This document shows positions 34,249 through 44,746 of a DNA stretch of 64,000 bases, one piece after another. The notes beneath the pieces are model-generated. The model did not search any database and was not told the DNA's origin. It was given only the letters and a program-made list of their open reading frames with translations. How positions within the stretch are numbered: the stretch's first letter is position 1; every line of letters starts with the position of its first letter. A program made the position numbers and the translations under genes. Source of the stretch: Pseudovirgaria hyperparasitica (lineage: Eukaryota > Ascomycota > Dothideomycetes > Acrospermales > Acrospermaceae); the NCBI RefSeq assembly GCF_010093815.1, contig NW_022985552.1, forward strand, positions 1,827,827-1,891,826. Reading direction: 5' to 3'.

Positions 34249-35576
34249 ATGGGGATGTGTATGAGCACACATAACGACGATGCCGAGCAGAGAAAGCGAA
34301 GTCAAGCAATTGACCGGAAGCTAGAAGAAGATTCGCGGCGGCTTCGGCGGGAATGCAAGATATTACTTCTTGGTGAGAGCACACTGGATTTCTGGGCGAA
34401 ACCGACGGTCTCACTAACTATATGACGGTAGGATCTGGTGAGAGCGGGAAGTCTACAATCGTCAAACAGATGAAGATCATTCATCAAAATGGGTACACCA
34501 TGGAAGAGCTGGCGTTGTATCGTCTAACGATATTTAAGAACGTAATCGACTGTGCGAAGTCACTCATCGGAGCCATGCGGCAATTTGATATTGACCCTGA
34601 GAACCCTGGCAATGGCGAACTCTGCGAATACTTGATGGACTACACGGTGGACCCTGACCCCGAGAAACCGCTCGATTTCAAAGTTGGCCAAGCCGTCAGT
34701 TCATTATGGCGAGATCCGTGTATTCCAAAGGTTATGGAACACTCGAGTGAATTCTATATCATGGATTCTGCGCCTTAGTTAGTCAATGCACCGGTCATTT
34801 ACCATATATGCTGATACAGTATGCAGCTTCTTCGAAGAGGTCAACCGAATAGCATCTAATGACTATATACCGGTGGAAGCCGACGTGCTTCGCGCACGTA
34901 CGAAAACTACTGGGATTTACGAGACTCGCTTCACCATGGGTCAATTGAGCATACAGTAAGTGTTCCTAGTAGTGCACTCGCATAAGGTCCCCTCTGACGA
35001 CTATGCCAGTATGTTCGATGTAGGTGGTCAGCGTAGTGAGAGGAAGAAGTGGATACATTGTTTCGAGAACGTAACGTCCATCATCTTCTGCGTTGCCTTG
35101 AGTGAGTATGATCAAGTTCTCCTAGAGGAGAGCAGCCAAGTGAGTTGAACAGCGCCTTAGACCTATTTTTACACTGACGATCACTAGAATCGCATGATGG
35201 AGAGTCTGGTACTCTTTGATTCTGTGGTCAATTCGAGGTGGTTCATGCGCACGAGTATTATCTTGTTTCTGAACAAGGTGGATTTGTTTAAAGCTAAACT
35301 CGCGAGATCGCCACTTGGTACATATTTCCCTGATTACTCCGGTGGCAACGATGTCAACCGAGCGGCCAAGTATCTCCTGTGGAGATTCAACCAAGTCAAC
35401 CGTGCTCATCTCAATCTATATCCTCAGTATGTCAATTTTGTTGCTTTCGAGGTACTCATATGCTCATGCAATCTAGTCTGACACAAGCCACCGACACATC
35501 GAATATTCGATTGGTGTTCGCTGCGGTGAAAGAGACCATCCTACAAAATGCACTCAAAGACTCTGGAATATTATGA
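34249..35576 (+). CDS. Heterotrimeric G-protein alpha subunit, group III (GNA-3/GanB type)
   Basis: Membrane-bound GTPase coupling nutrient-sensing receptors to cAMP signalling. Six exons (34249-34372, 34432-34777, 34827-34955, 35010-35139, 35188-35426, 35477-35576) give 355 residues. The N-terminus MGMCMS offers Gly2 for myristoylation and Cys4 for palmitoylation. G boxes are complete: GSGESGKS (42-49), DVGGQ (203-207, catalytic Gln207), NKVD (272-275) and TQATDT (325-330). The C-terminal receptor-contact end ALKDSGIL and body motifs (LILFLNKVD-type, [19 protein letters not shown]) match the group III class, which lacks the C-terminal Cys modified by pertussis toxin in group I. One donor is GTTAGT. 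Start context CACCATGG is good. It is divergent from HOG1 across 2.9 kb. Confidence 0.96.
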
Positions 35577-37593
35577 TCTCGTCGACCCTACCCTTCTGAT
35601 TATACCAACCACTTCTGCCCGAACGACCGCTACACAACTCGAGATCACCCTTGGATCTTTCGCGCAACGGTACTGCATCAGTCAAAATGGTCTTAAGGCA
35701 AGACCGTACTTTTTTTCAAGCGAGCATCGGAGTTCAGGCGCTTAATAGGTTTTTTTGGGTTGTGACACAGGACAAAGCCTGATACGACGGCGCACAATCG
35801 ACTTACATTACAGCCAGTTTCCTTTTCTCAAACTCCAAAAGAAATGCAGGTTCCTACCTCAGTTCTCCCGCACTTGCATAATTGGGACGGCCCCTTCCCG
35901 ATTGCCATACACAGGGGTGATGTACATGGTCGCTATCCGCATTATAGCACATTTTCTATATACGGCATCCCCATGGCGTCATAAATGAGGAATGCAGGCA
36001 CACGGATGTAACCACACCCCAGGCAAGCGACTGCAAAAGTACTTGTATGATCGGTCAAGAAGATTTATCTTTGGAATGCTTGGCCTATGGCGATGCTTAA
36101 GACCAGTCCGTAACGGACTGCATCGATAGCCTTCAGCTTATGTATAGACCAAATGCCGCTGAAAGACTGACACATCAATCAGCTGATCGGCCGGCGAAAA
36201 TTAAGGGACGGTACACCCAGCAAGCCACAGAGCTCGTTAGGGGAATACATGCAAGCGAGCCAGATGTAGACCTCAATCATATCGTTATCAGATCACAAAG
36301 TGCCGTTTCCATTGCTGTGCTAGATTGTATTACCGCTTATAGGTCTCGAATTTGGCGAATCCGATGAACAGGTAGTATCATGAAGTGTTAGTAAGCTTGG
36401 CTGCATACCTAGATAACGCTACCTCAATCAGGTTCTCACGCGACAAGGATCCTGTTTGTCTATATATGCCGCCGCTGGTGTCGCATGGGGGACCTCGCTG
36501 CAGTGACATCTTGGGCTCGCTGTCGATGACTAAATGCTTGAATTCGTATCCGAATTTGTGGGTCGATATTAATAAGTTGATCAGTAGCAAGGCCAAGGCA
36601 GGCGTTGATCGCGATCCAAGGCCCACAATTGCATGGTTGACGAATCCTCCAGCAATATGCTGCGCATCAGAAGCATACAAGATCCATGTTACACTTCCGT
36701 AAATCACCAATTTCCGGCCAGAAACTCTAATAGATCTGGGCAAGATATCCCTCGCTTCGATCCACTACTGCCCAACGCATGGATCGTTATAAAGAGTGGC
36801 GAGCTCGTCTGTACTTGGGCCAAGTTTGGTACCTACCCATTTGAGATAACAGTGGTCTTCAATCAATTTGCCATCGTAATTGTGGCCGAAGTCGCATTGT
36901 GTAACACATTTCTAGAGACTTTGGCCGGTGTAAGTAATATACTTGCACCCATTTAAAGCTGACTCGAACAGATCCTCGAGCGTAAGGCATCCGAGTGAAA
37001 CCGTGGTTCTTCTCTGTGGAAGACGAAATATTAGCGTCACCATGGTGGCAGATTCGTGGTTTTCTACGCTTAGACATGCCTATCTGGCGTTCCCGGAAGG
37101 CCTGATTTCATATGTGCCAGTCTCAACAGCGGTACATGTAGAATCATCCCCTGTGGAAAACTTCTGAAGCTGACGAACTTGGACGCGGTATAGCATGTTT
37201 GGCATGGGAAATGAGGTCGCCGTAGTCGTGGCAATCGAAGTCCTCACCTCTTGTGGCATTGGAATGGTGTTCCTATGTAAGATGTTGCAGCACTGGCTAC
37301 TTGTCTTACTGGGCGAAATCACGACAACGTCAAGCATGTATTCAGAATATGATATGTTAATGCATTCAGAATCGTGGTATTTCTATACCCGATTCCATTG
37401 CTGCTGTGTCCTTTGGGACTTTTCTGTGCGGTTCGACGATCTCGATACAGTTGAGATTTATGCTTTTTGAGACTTTGTTGCTTATGAACTTCGCTCATTT
37501 CGCGCGCGACCTGTCTCTATTCGAGACTTTCCTCCTCCAGTGCTTGCTCTTCTTCCTACGATTCTCTTCTTTGAGCTACGTCCCTCTTCAAGA
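35577..37593. other. Intergenic, no supported gene
   Basis: A 2.0-kb convergent region between the G-alpha gene and the unrecognised protein. All open frames are short and compositionally random. No tRNA, repeat array or mobile-element remnant was recognised. Confidence 0.4.
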
Positions 37594-39451
37594 CTACTCA
37601 TCGGCCTTCGATCGGGTACTATACGAGCGCAGTCTACGGTTAGCCTTTACCTTGACCTTGGCCTCGAGCTTGGACTCGAGCTTGACCTTGGACTTTGCCT
37701 TGGCCTCACCACGACGCGCCACGGGGGTAGAGCCGACGCGCAGAGAGCGAAGACGACGCGTAGCAGAGCCATAGGGGGCAGTAGGCGAATTGTCAGAGCC
37801 GCTGCTGGCGAAAGACTCAGACAGCTCAGGCGACAAGTCAGGCCCGCATGGCAAGTCGATGGGAGCACCACCATTGAAGGTGTGCGCATGGTACAAGAGC
37901 TCAGGTACTTGGCTGAGCTTATACTTTTTCTGGTTCTCGTATGCCCAGCGGATCAGCATGGTCAGGTCCGAGGTGATCTTAGGCCAGAGCTTGACGTTTC
38001 GTCCAAAGTCTGCGAGCCTGGCATCGACGGGCACGGAGACGCGGTGCTCGCTGGTCTCAGCGGTCATAAATTGCTTGGTCGAGAGCGTCAACTGGTCTGG
38101 AGTGGGTGCAGGGGCTGTACCCGCCTTCACGGCTGCGCGCCAGGTGTTGAGGCGGAACCGATCGTCGCTTTCGACGGTAGTGTTGGAGCCGATGACGGCA
38201 AGGCCACCGCGCATCAGCTGGCGAGTGACTGTGGATAGATATGCGTACGACTGTTCTTCAGTGCGATGGGTGCTTTGAACGGCGGCAATATCAGTAGGAC
38301 CCCAGCCACGGTATATGAGGCGGGCAGCGAGTTTATGACGGACGAGTAAGTTGGGGAAGAACCTAGAAGGCAGCGTCAGTGTCTGAGAGTTAAGATGTAT
38401 GGATGGTCAAGAGGAAGTGGAAACGATACGTGATCAACTCTTCGTCTGTAATTTCCATTTCCGGCAAGCGAACATTGATGTCGCAAACGCCTTTGTAGAT
38501 ACCAGCTGGACCCGACCTTCCTGGAGTTCCATCGTTTTCAAATTTGATTCTCTGCCTACCGGCTGGGGCAGACTCGGCTTTGTTTCTCTTTTTCTTCTGA
38601 TCTGGGGTCGTGAAACTTTTCTTCTTCTCGGACGTGTTGCGGCGCTTGATCGTAAGCCGAGCACGACTAGATTGTGACATACGCTTTGGCGTGATTGACG
38701 TATCTGAGCCACCCTGACGACTTAGAGTGGGTGTCGATGGAGCTGGATCGTCCACTGGTGTCGAGTAATTTGAAGGGCCTACTGGTGCTGTGTCAACGTC
38801 CATCCAATAGTTCACATCTTCCTCCGCCTGACCTAAAGCAAACAGATCATCATCGTCAAGCTCTCCTCGCTCGTCACAATAAAGTCCCGGATCAAAATCG
38901 TTATCAGGTTGAAGAGCAGTATGGAGACGTTGGTGGGCCGACGAAGTTGCAAAGTTTGGATTGACAGTAGCTCTGGTGATCTGATATGGTGGCTCCCATC
39001 TGATTGCGTTGACAAACGTAGGTTCCGGGGTTTTGATACCCCCCAATTGCGAGTTGCCCGCATCGACGGGTGGTTTCACGTCTGGAAAGAAATTGCTGGA
39101 TTGGTCGTCGTACGTCTGACCGTAAGTATTGTTGGAGGGTAGACTAAGACATTGTCCATCCGAGTAGGAGACTTTAGAGAGGTCTCCATCGTACGTTTCA
39201 TCGAGGAAATGACTTTGAGTCTGCTCATACTTTGGAAGGATGTCTTCAGCGCGGGTCGTAACGTGAGCTGGAATATACCCCTGTGGACTCTGGGGATAGG
39301 CAGCACCAAAATTCGCGTCATAAGTCGTCTGGGGAAAAGTTTGCTCGTAGTTTTGCGCTGAACGGCGATCATACTCGCCGGGCTTCGTGGTGAATGGATC
39401 TTCAAGAGGATCTTCCTGGTTATAGCTTGTGCCAAAATTGTTGAAGGACAT
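37594..39451 (-). CDS. Hypothetical protein, putative nuclear, unrecognised domain
   Basis: Two exons (39451-38430, 38362-37594) with a 67-bp intron give 596 residues. I do not recognise it. Residues 1 to about 310 are disordered and rich in Asn, Gln, Tyr, Ser and Asp (start MSFNNFGTSYNQEDPLEDPF), ending in a basic stretch with possible nuclear signals (PDQKKKRNK). The middle (about residues 325-500), split by the intron, looks folded: DINVRLPEMEITDEELIT then FFPNLLVRHKLAARLIYRGW and PTDIAAVQSTHR, compatible with a helix-turn-helix or winged-helix-like fold, but this is only an impression. The C-terminus is a Lys/Ala/Glu repeat (KAKSKVKLESKLEAKVKVKA) and an Arg-rich end. DNA or chromatin association is a guess from composition. 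Confidence 0.75.
37630..37700. repeat. Imperfect repeat coding for a Lys-rich tail
   Basis: Degenerate short units related to GACCTTGGCCTCGAGCTT recur several times. They encode alternating Lys/Val/Leu/Glu/Ala residues in the C-terminal tail of the minus-strand protein and may be length-polymorphic. Confidence 0.5.
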
Positions 39452-41067
39452 GATTAAGAGACAATGAGCGACTATTCAAGTGAAGTAAGCCCAAAATAGA
39501 AGACACGATGAAGCTCGGAGCGTTAATGTAAGTCCATGAAAGTATGAGAGTGCGGAAGAACGAAGTTGGACCGTGGAACTGGGTTTGTTGTGATTCACGT
39601 GTGCGGTGTTGCCAGGCCGTAACCCCTAAGCGCGTAATCGATCCGGCAAATACAATCACCGAAGCGATGTCAACGTCAAATTGTAGCTTAGCGTTAAAAT
39701 TCCAGTCTGATGTATGACGTTATGAGCCGTGGTTAAACAGTGTCAATTACAGTCGTTCGTGATGACCGCAAGCTATTCACGCTGGTTTCACCAATCTATT
39801 CATACCCGGAGCTCCCAATCAGGCCCGGCATACATTCATGGTCACTTCTGGAACACATAGGTTTCAATGAAGCTGGTTTTGATCGATTTAAAGAAGCAAA
39901 TAGGTTGCGTGTGTTTGTCTCTCGTAAGAGTCTACCCAGACTAAAACTGCCTTACGCTCAGCAAACACTATCACATCAATGTCGTTTCATTCTAATGTGA
40001 AGATACCACCACTGAATCTATTTCCTATTAGTTCTCGGGCACCATCAAAGTCGTTTCTTACCTAATCTTACACGCGAGACAGTAATACCAAAGCTCACAG
40101 CCACGATATACGATTCTAAACCGTTTCGACCCCCTATAAAGAGGCTGGATCGATTTCACGTCGACTATGACCTCCCGACTACTTGAGGTTGAACAAAGAC
40201 AGTATGTAGTCAGTGAGAGGACTTCATTACAGGTGGTGATTTCGAAACAGCATTCACTGCTTGCATACCTTGTTTTATGTCTAACAAAGAAAAAAGTGTC
40301 GATACTTGACATATATGAAAGATGCCTTACTGAAGCTTTCTTAGTCGACATGAGTTCAAGTTAGACGAAGTAGAACAGTAAGTTTGAATTCAAACTCCTG
40401 GCCTAACTCAGGGTCTACTAATGAAATTACGCTACAGATGGCTTGCGGTTCAACATAGTCCCGTTTAACAACGCAGCGGCTGTCATGCTCACGAAGAACT
40501 TGCGTATGATGACGAGAAGATCTACTCTCAGTAGCTACGGCTGGTGTGAGCATGAATCGATGATGGGTTGTATATGGTAGTGAGTCGTTCTCGTCCCCTG
40601 TAGAGCATCAGTCTAGGGAGAGTAGCACACGACTCTGACAGAGACATTCTTAGCTATAGATGAAGCATACAATTCTGGAATTTATAGAAGGACGACGGCA
40701 GATCTCTTCATTGATTTCACGAGCTCTTGACCGATTGAAACAGTCTGGCAAACCTCAGCGAGTTCGTCTTCCTGTTCATAGAGTATCGGAATATAGATTC
40801 GGCGCGCTGAACTATTCATCGAAAGCATGTCGCCAAACAATGCCAGCGTTCAATGCTTTGTGTCTGAGACTTAAGGCGCAGTCGGCGCAACACAACGCTC
40901 ATAACATTGCCATTGCAGGATGAGTCAAAATGAGGACACTGTGTGCTCGAGGCCTGAACTTACAAAAGAGCGCTTCGACTCTGTGGACCTTTCGCTTCTC
41001 ATACCCAAAGAGCAGGCTCATATATTACCAGCAAGCACGATATTCTTCTACTCCCTCACACTCAGAG
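39452..41067. other. Intergenic
   Basis: Begins with the promoter region of the 596-residue protein. No other gene, RNA or repeat is supported. Confidence 0.35.
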
Positions 41068-41307
41068 ATGCCAGCCATTCACAGAACGATGCTAGATGAC
41101 ATTATACTGTCGCTTTCGGATGTAATGATTAGTTCCCGGACTGACGGCGTCCGTGTGCGAGCTAGCCCGGAGGACGATCGCAATGCGAATAAAGCGATCT
41201 GGGCGGCATCGAGTGTGGCCATTGTTGGTATTGTATTTTTTATAATCTACATTGTCTTGACTAGAAGATGTTGTTGTCATAATGGCGGCAGGAGCTTGAA
41301 AGCTTGA
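41068..41307 (+). CDS. Possible small single-pass membrane protein
   Basis: Not recognised. An ATG after a C/T-rich, leader-like stretch opens 79 residues. The N-terminal half is charged. One strongly hydrophobic segment (IWAASSVAIVGIVFFIIYIV) sits near the C-terminus, followed by LTRRCCC, a positive-inside, palmitoylation-like juxtamembrane pattern. It would be a type III or tail-anchored-like protein. The frame is open further upstream without need of that ATG. No splice partner was found. Being short and isolated, it may be chance. Confidence 0.3.
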   Translation: MPAIHRTMLDDIILSLSDVMISSRTDGVRVRASPEDDRNANKAIWAASSVAIVGIVFFIIYIVLTRRCCCHNGGRSLKA

Positions 41308-42780
41308 AAAGCGCAATAGAGAAATACAGAGAAATGACAATGGCTTCTTCAATCAGGTAGCAGGTCAGTGCATATTCGGCCATTCTTCCTAGCTTTCGAT
41401 CCTTAATCGCACGACATTTCTCCATTTACAGACCCCATCTCTTCATGCTGCTGACATCTACTAATGTTATTGCAGCGTTGTGTCAGGACCTCTCGCGTTC
41501 CACCATTCACCTTCTACATGTACCGGAAAGCCTGGGGAACATGACCTGTATCTTGAAACTTGGATCACGCAATGGCAAGGAGAGGCGCCTCCTATACATA
41601 ATCATTTACCGTCCCTCACAACCGAAAAAATAGGGAGCATAGAATCGATCGTGCGCGAAACATGGGCCGCGTATATCAATGGAGGCAAAATATGGATGGC
41701 AACTAATTATGCGTTTCGCGCTCACCGAAGGATGAGGAGTCGGGGATTCGAGCAGGGGTGTGTGTCACACTCTTGTTTAATATCAGATGATGGAAAAGAT
41801 ACGAAGAAGCACCGCCATGCAGCACATCATCACGCTTTGAGCAGCATGCATGCAGAACCCTGTACGTCATTCATGTACCAAGACCACCAAGAGATGTACC
41901 TGCCATTCGGCTTCATATATGGCAGGTAAGTCTCATATCGATATTGTGGTGTGGCAAGCGATGGATGGACGTTTGAGAAAAAGAAGTGCCGAGGTAATGT
42001 GCCGCCAGGTTGCCAAGTGCTAGCCAAAGGGAGTACGAGTACCTATGTACCTTTGGAGACTCGTTGTATCTGTCTTGCCCTGCTCAAGACGGCAATAAGG
42101 GACGAGGAAGATTGACTATTGGGGGTCGGGGGAAAGGCAGCGTCATAATATAGATAGCCGAATTGACTATATACGAAGATCAGATAATTATAATCGTCAT
42201 CCTTTAACCACGTTGAGACTCACTCTTCACTCTCCAGCCTAAGGATCCGCCAAGGTGAGCTTGACACGGGGTTATGGACGAGTGACAAGCAGAAGCCACC
42301 ATGATCCACCACCACACCCAGTCGAGACTAGTCCCGTTTGAGTACTATTGCCGCTTTATATTATGGATCTCAATGCAGGATATCTGATCTTATGGCCCCG
42401 AAACTGTATCAACCCAAGTACTGCGTCAGTTGTCAATTGAAATTTTTAGCTATGTCGTATCCAGCACTACTACTCAAACAAGCAATCTGTTTACCTAAAC
42501 TAGCAGGAGATGTTTCCTTAGGCTGTTTGAAATGCACCTGCCGCTCTCGAATTGCCGCGAGACGGCACCACTACCTATACCATGTAGACCCACAGCGTGC
42601 ACGCCAATGTGGCATGATAAGATATAATTTTTCCCATCTTATCTGATCGTGGACGTAGTGTATTTACTTACACTGCTTGCTCCCTCAGTTTTGGTACAAA
42701 GGAGAATCTCTGGACTAGGACCTACAGTCTGTTACGGGCTCTATCTCTGGATTCGCAGATATAACAAAATTACTCACAAG
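41308..42780. other. Intergenic, ferric-reductase 5' flank
   Basis: Upstream region of the ferric-reductase-like gene. A 149-codon frame at 41480-41929 lacks an ATG start and recognisable features. No RNA gene was recognised. Confidence 0.35.
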
Positions 42781-44496
42781 ATGGCATCCGCAAGCTCCCC
42801 AGCAAAGGCCCAGCGCCAAAAAGACAACGAGCATATTGCAGTGTACTTCGCTGTCGGTGTCCTCGCCCTCATTGTACTACTCTCTATAGTCCACTGGACC
42901 TCTTTCCTTCTTCAACGGCAGTCTTCGCGGAGATCAAACACTAAAACGGACCCATCACAGTGCGTTCTCTCCATGCTGGTTTCCATACACACAGCTAATC
43001 ACCACAGACGTCTTCGTCGCCTCTTGCTCACCCCTATCCCCATTTTCAAAACCCTTCCCAATGCCCTGCTCTTCCTGGCCTACCTCGCCATCAATATATC
43101 CCTCTGCTTCTCCCGCATCCCTTGGCCGGACTCTTCAAAGCGCCTCATCTGGTTTGCAAAACGCGCGGGCTGGGTGACAGCCATAAATATGGCTCTCACA
43201 ACACTCCTCAGCCTCCGCAACACGCCCCTTTCCCTGCTCACTGGCGCAAGCTACGAGCGCCTCCGGCCCTTGCACAACTTCGCCGGCTATACGACCGCCG
43301 TCCTCCTGTGCATGCACGCAGTCCCATACATCGTTTACTATCACCTCCGCGACAGCCTCGCCGAGGACTTCGACGCCGAGCACGTGGCAAACAGAATGGG
43401 CGCCGTTGCTGGCGTCGCCATGCTGCTGACGGTGCTCGCCGCCACAACGCTGCGCAGACTGCACTACGAGCTGTTCTACATCGCCCACGTCGTCCTCTTC
43501 CTCGTGATCATCGTGACTTATGCTCTGCACCGACCCAAGATCGCAACCCACAGCGTCTACATCGCCATCTTCGCAGCTGCTATCTGGTTCCTTGATAGGC
43601 TGATCCGTGCCGTCACGCTCCTGATTTCACTCCCCAACAACACCGCGACGATCCACCCGCTACCAAACGACGCTGTGCGTGTGACGCTGGCGAAAACGCC
43701 CTCCTGGTCGTTCGCGTCGCTGGGAACCACGGCCACGGCCACCTCCGGTCAGCACGTATACCTTTACGTGCCCGCCATTCGCGCATTCGAGACGCACCCA
43801 TTCACGCTCTCTAGCAAGACGCCCGCGAGCCTTGTGCTCAAGGCCCACGACGGGTTTACGCGCGCCCTTCACGAATACGCCGTTGCGCATCCAGGCGCTA
43901 TACTGCGCGCCGGCGTCGACGGTCCATACGGCAAATTGCCACATTTCAGTGCCTACGACAAGGTTGTTCTGTTCGCTGGCGGGAGCGGTGCGACTTTCAC
44001 ATTTGGTGTTATCAGCGCGCTGGAACCTGCTGTAAGGGTGGATTTCATATGGACAATTCGCCATAGCGACAACATGACCTGGTTCTCTACGCAGCTCGCA
44101 GTGCTTCGCGCCAACCCGTCGATCCGAGTGCATGTGTATGTCACCAGCCAAGTCGAAAGGACACGGAGCAGTAGCCCCGAATTTGAGAAATCGGCACATG
44201 TAGACGTACCGACGCCGACGTCGGATGTTGAGAAGAATGTGGGTGGAGATATCGAGAAGAGTATGCCGGAATTAGGAGTGGAGAGTTCCGTCGGCGAAGA
44301 GGTGCGGTATGGACGACCGGATATCGATGCTTTGGTGAAGCGCGCTGTTGGTGAGATGAGTGCTGGGCAAAGAGTAATTGTGGCGTCGTGTGGGCCCCAG
44401 GGACTGATGAGGGACGTCAAGGAGGCGACAAGGGGGGTGATGAGATCGGAGTCAGGGGTCAGCGTTCAGCTTTATGAAGAGGCCTTTGAATGGTGA
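42781..44496 (+). CDS. Ferric-reductase-like transmembrane oxidoreductase
   Basis: Membrane flavocytochrome of the FRE/NOX superfamily, moving electrons from cytosolic NADPH through FAD and two hemes to an extracytoplasmic acceptor such as Fe3+ or Cu2+. About 6-7 membrane spans lie in the first 300 residues. Heme-binding His pairs are visible: LHNFAGYTTAVLLCMH and LHYELFYIAHVVLF. The FAD-binding motif HPFTLSS, the NADPH-binding GPYGK and AGGSGATF, and the terminal CGPQGLM follow. Start 42781 (MASASSPAKAQRQKD) is preferred to the upstream frame at 42649. A 48-bp GT..AG intron at 42960-43007 probably interrupts it; it is a multiple of three and has no stop, so products are 555 (spliced) or 571 residues. 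Iron specificity is not provable; superoxide-producing relatives share the motifs. Confidence 0.88.
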   Translation: MASASSPAKAQRQKDNEHIAVYFAVGVLALIVLLSIVHWTSFLLQRQSSRRSNTKTDPSQCVLSMLVSIHTANHHRRLRRLLLTPIPIFKTLPNALLFLAYLAINISLCFSRIPWPDSSKRLIWFAKRAGWVTAINMALTTLLSLRNTPLSLLTGASYERLRPLHNFAGYTTAVLLCMHAVPYIVYYHLRDSLAEDFDAEHVANRMGAVAGVAMLLTVLAATTLRRLHYELFYIAHVVLFLVIIVTYALHRPKIATHSVYIAIFAAAIWFLDRLIRAVTLLISLPNNTATIHPLPNDAVRVTLAKTPSWSFASLGTTATATSGQHVYLYVPAIRAFETHPFTLSSKTPASLVLKAHDGFTRALHEYAVAHPGAILRAGVDGPYGKLPHFSAYDKVVLFAGGSGATFTFGVISALEPAVRVDFIWTIRHSDNMTWFSTQLAVLRANPSIRVHVYVTSQVERTRSSSPEFEKSAHVDVPTPTSDVEKNVGGDIEKSMPELGVESSVGEEVRYGRPDIDALVKRAVGEMSAGQRVIVASCGPQGLMRDVKEATRGVMRSESGVSVQLYEEAFEW

Positions 44497-44746
44497 GGCT
44501 GTATGATGTTTATGAGGAGCTAGGAACGAAATAGTGATACATGATAGACTGTAGATAGAACTTATCTTGTGGGAAGGAGTATTTCCTGTGTAGCGGATAT
44601 CATGAATAGGCTTAGGGCGAGCACGACTTCGAAAGTTGTTACATAGGGATGTATCATAAATTCAAGATCCAACACTAAAGCTGTCAGCCAAATAACTTGT
44701 CTCCAATGCTATTCGCAAACATAAGAAATTCTCCTCAACACCCACC

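Noticed and set aside
41480-41929. 149-codon plus-strand frame
   Set aside because: It has no ATG start and no recognisable feature, and no upstream exon could be joined.
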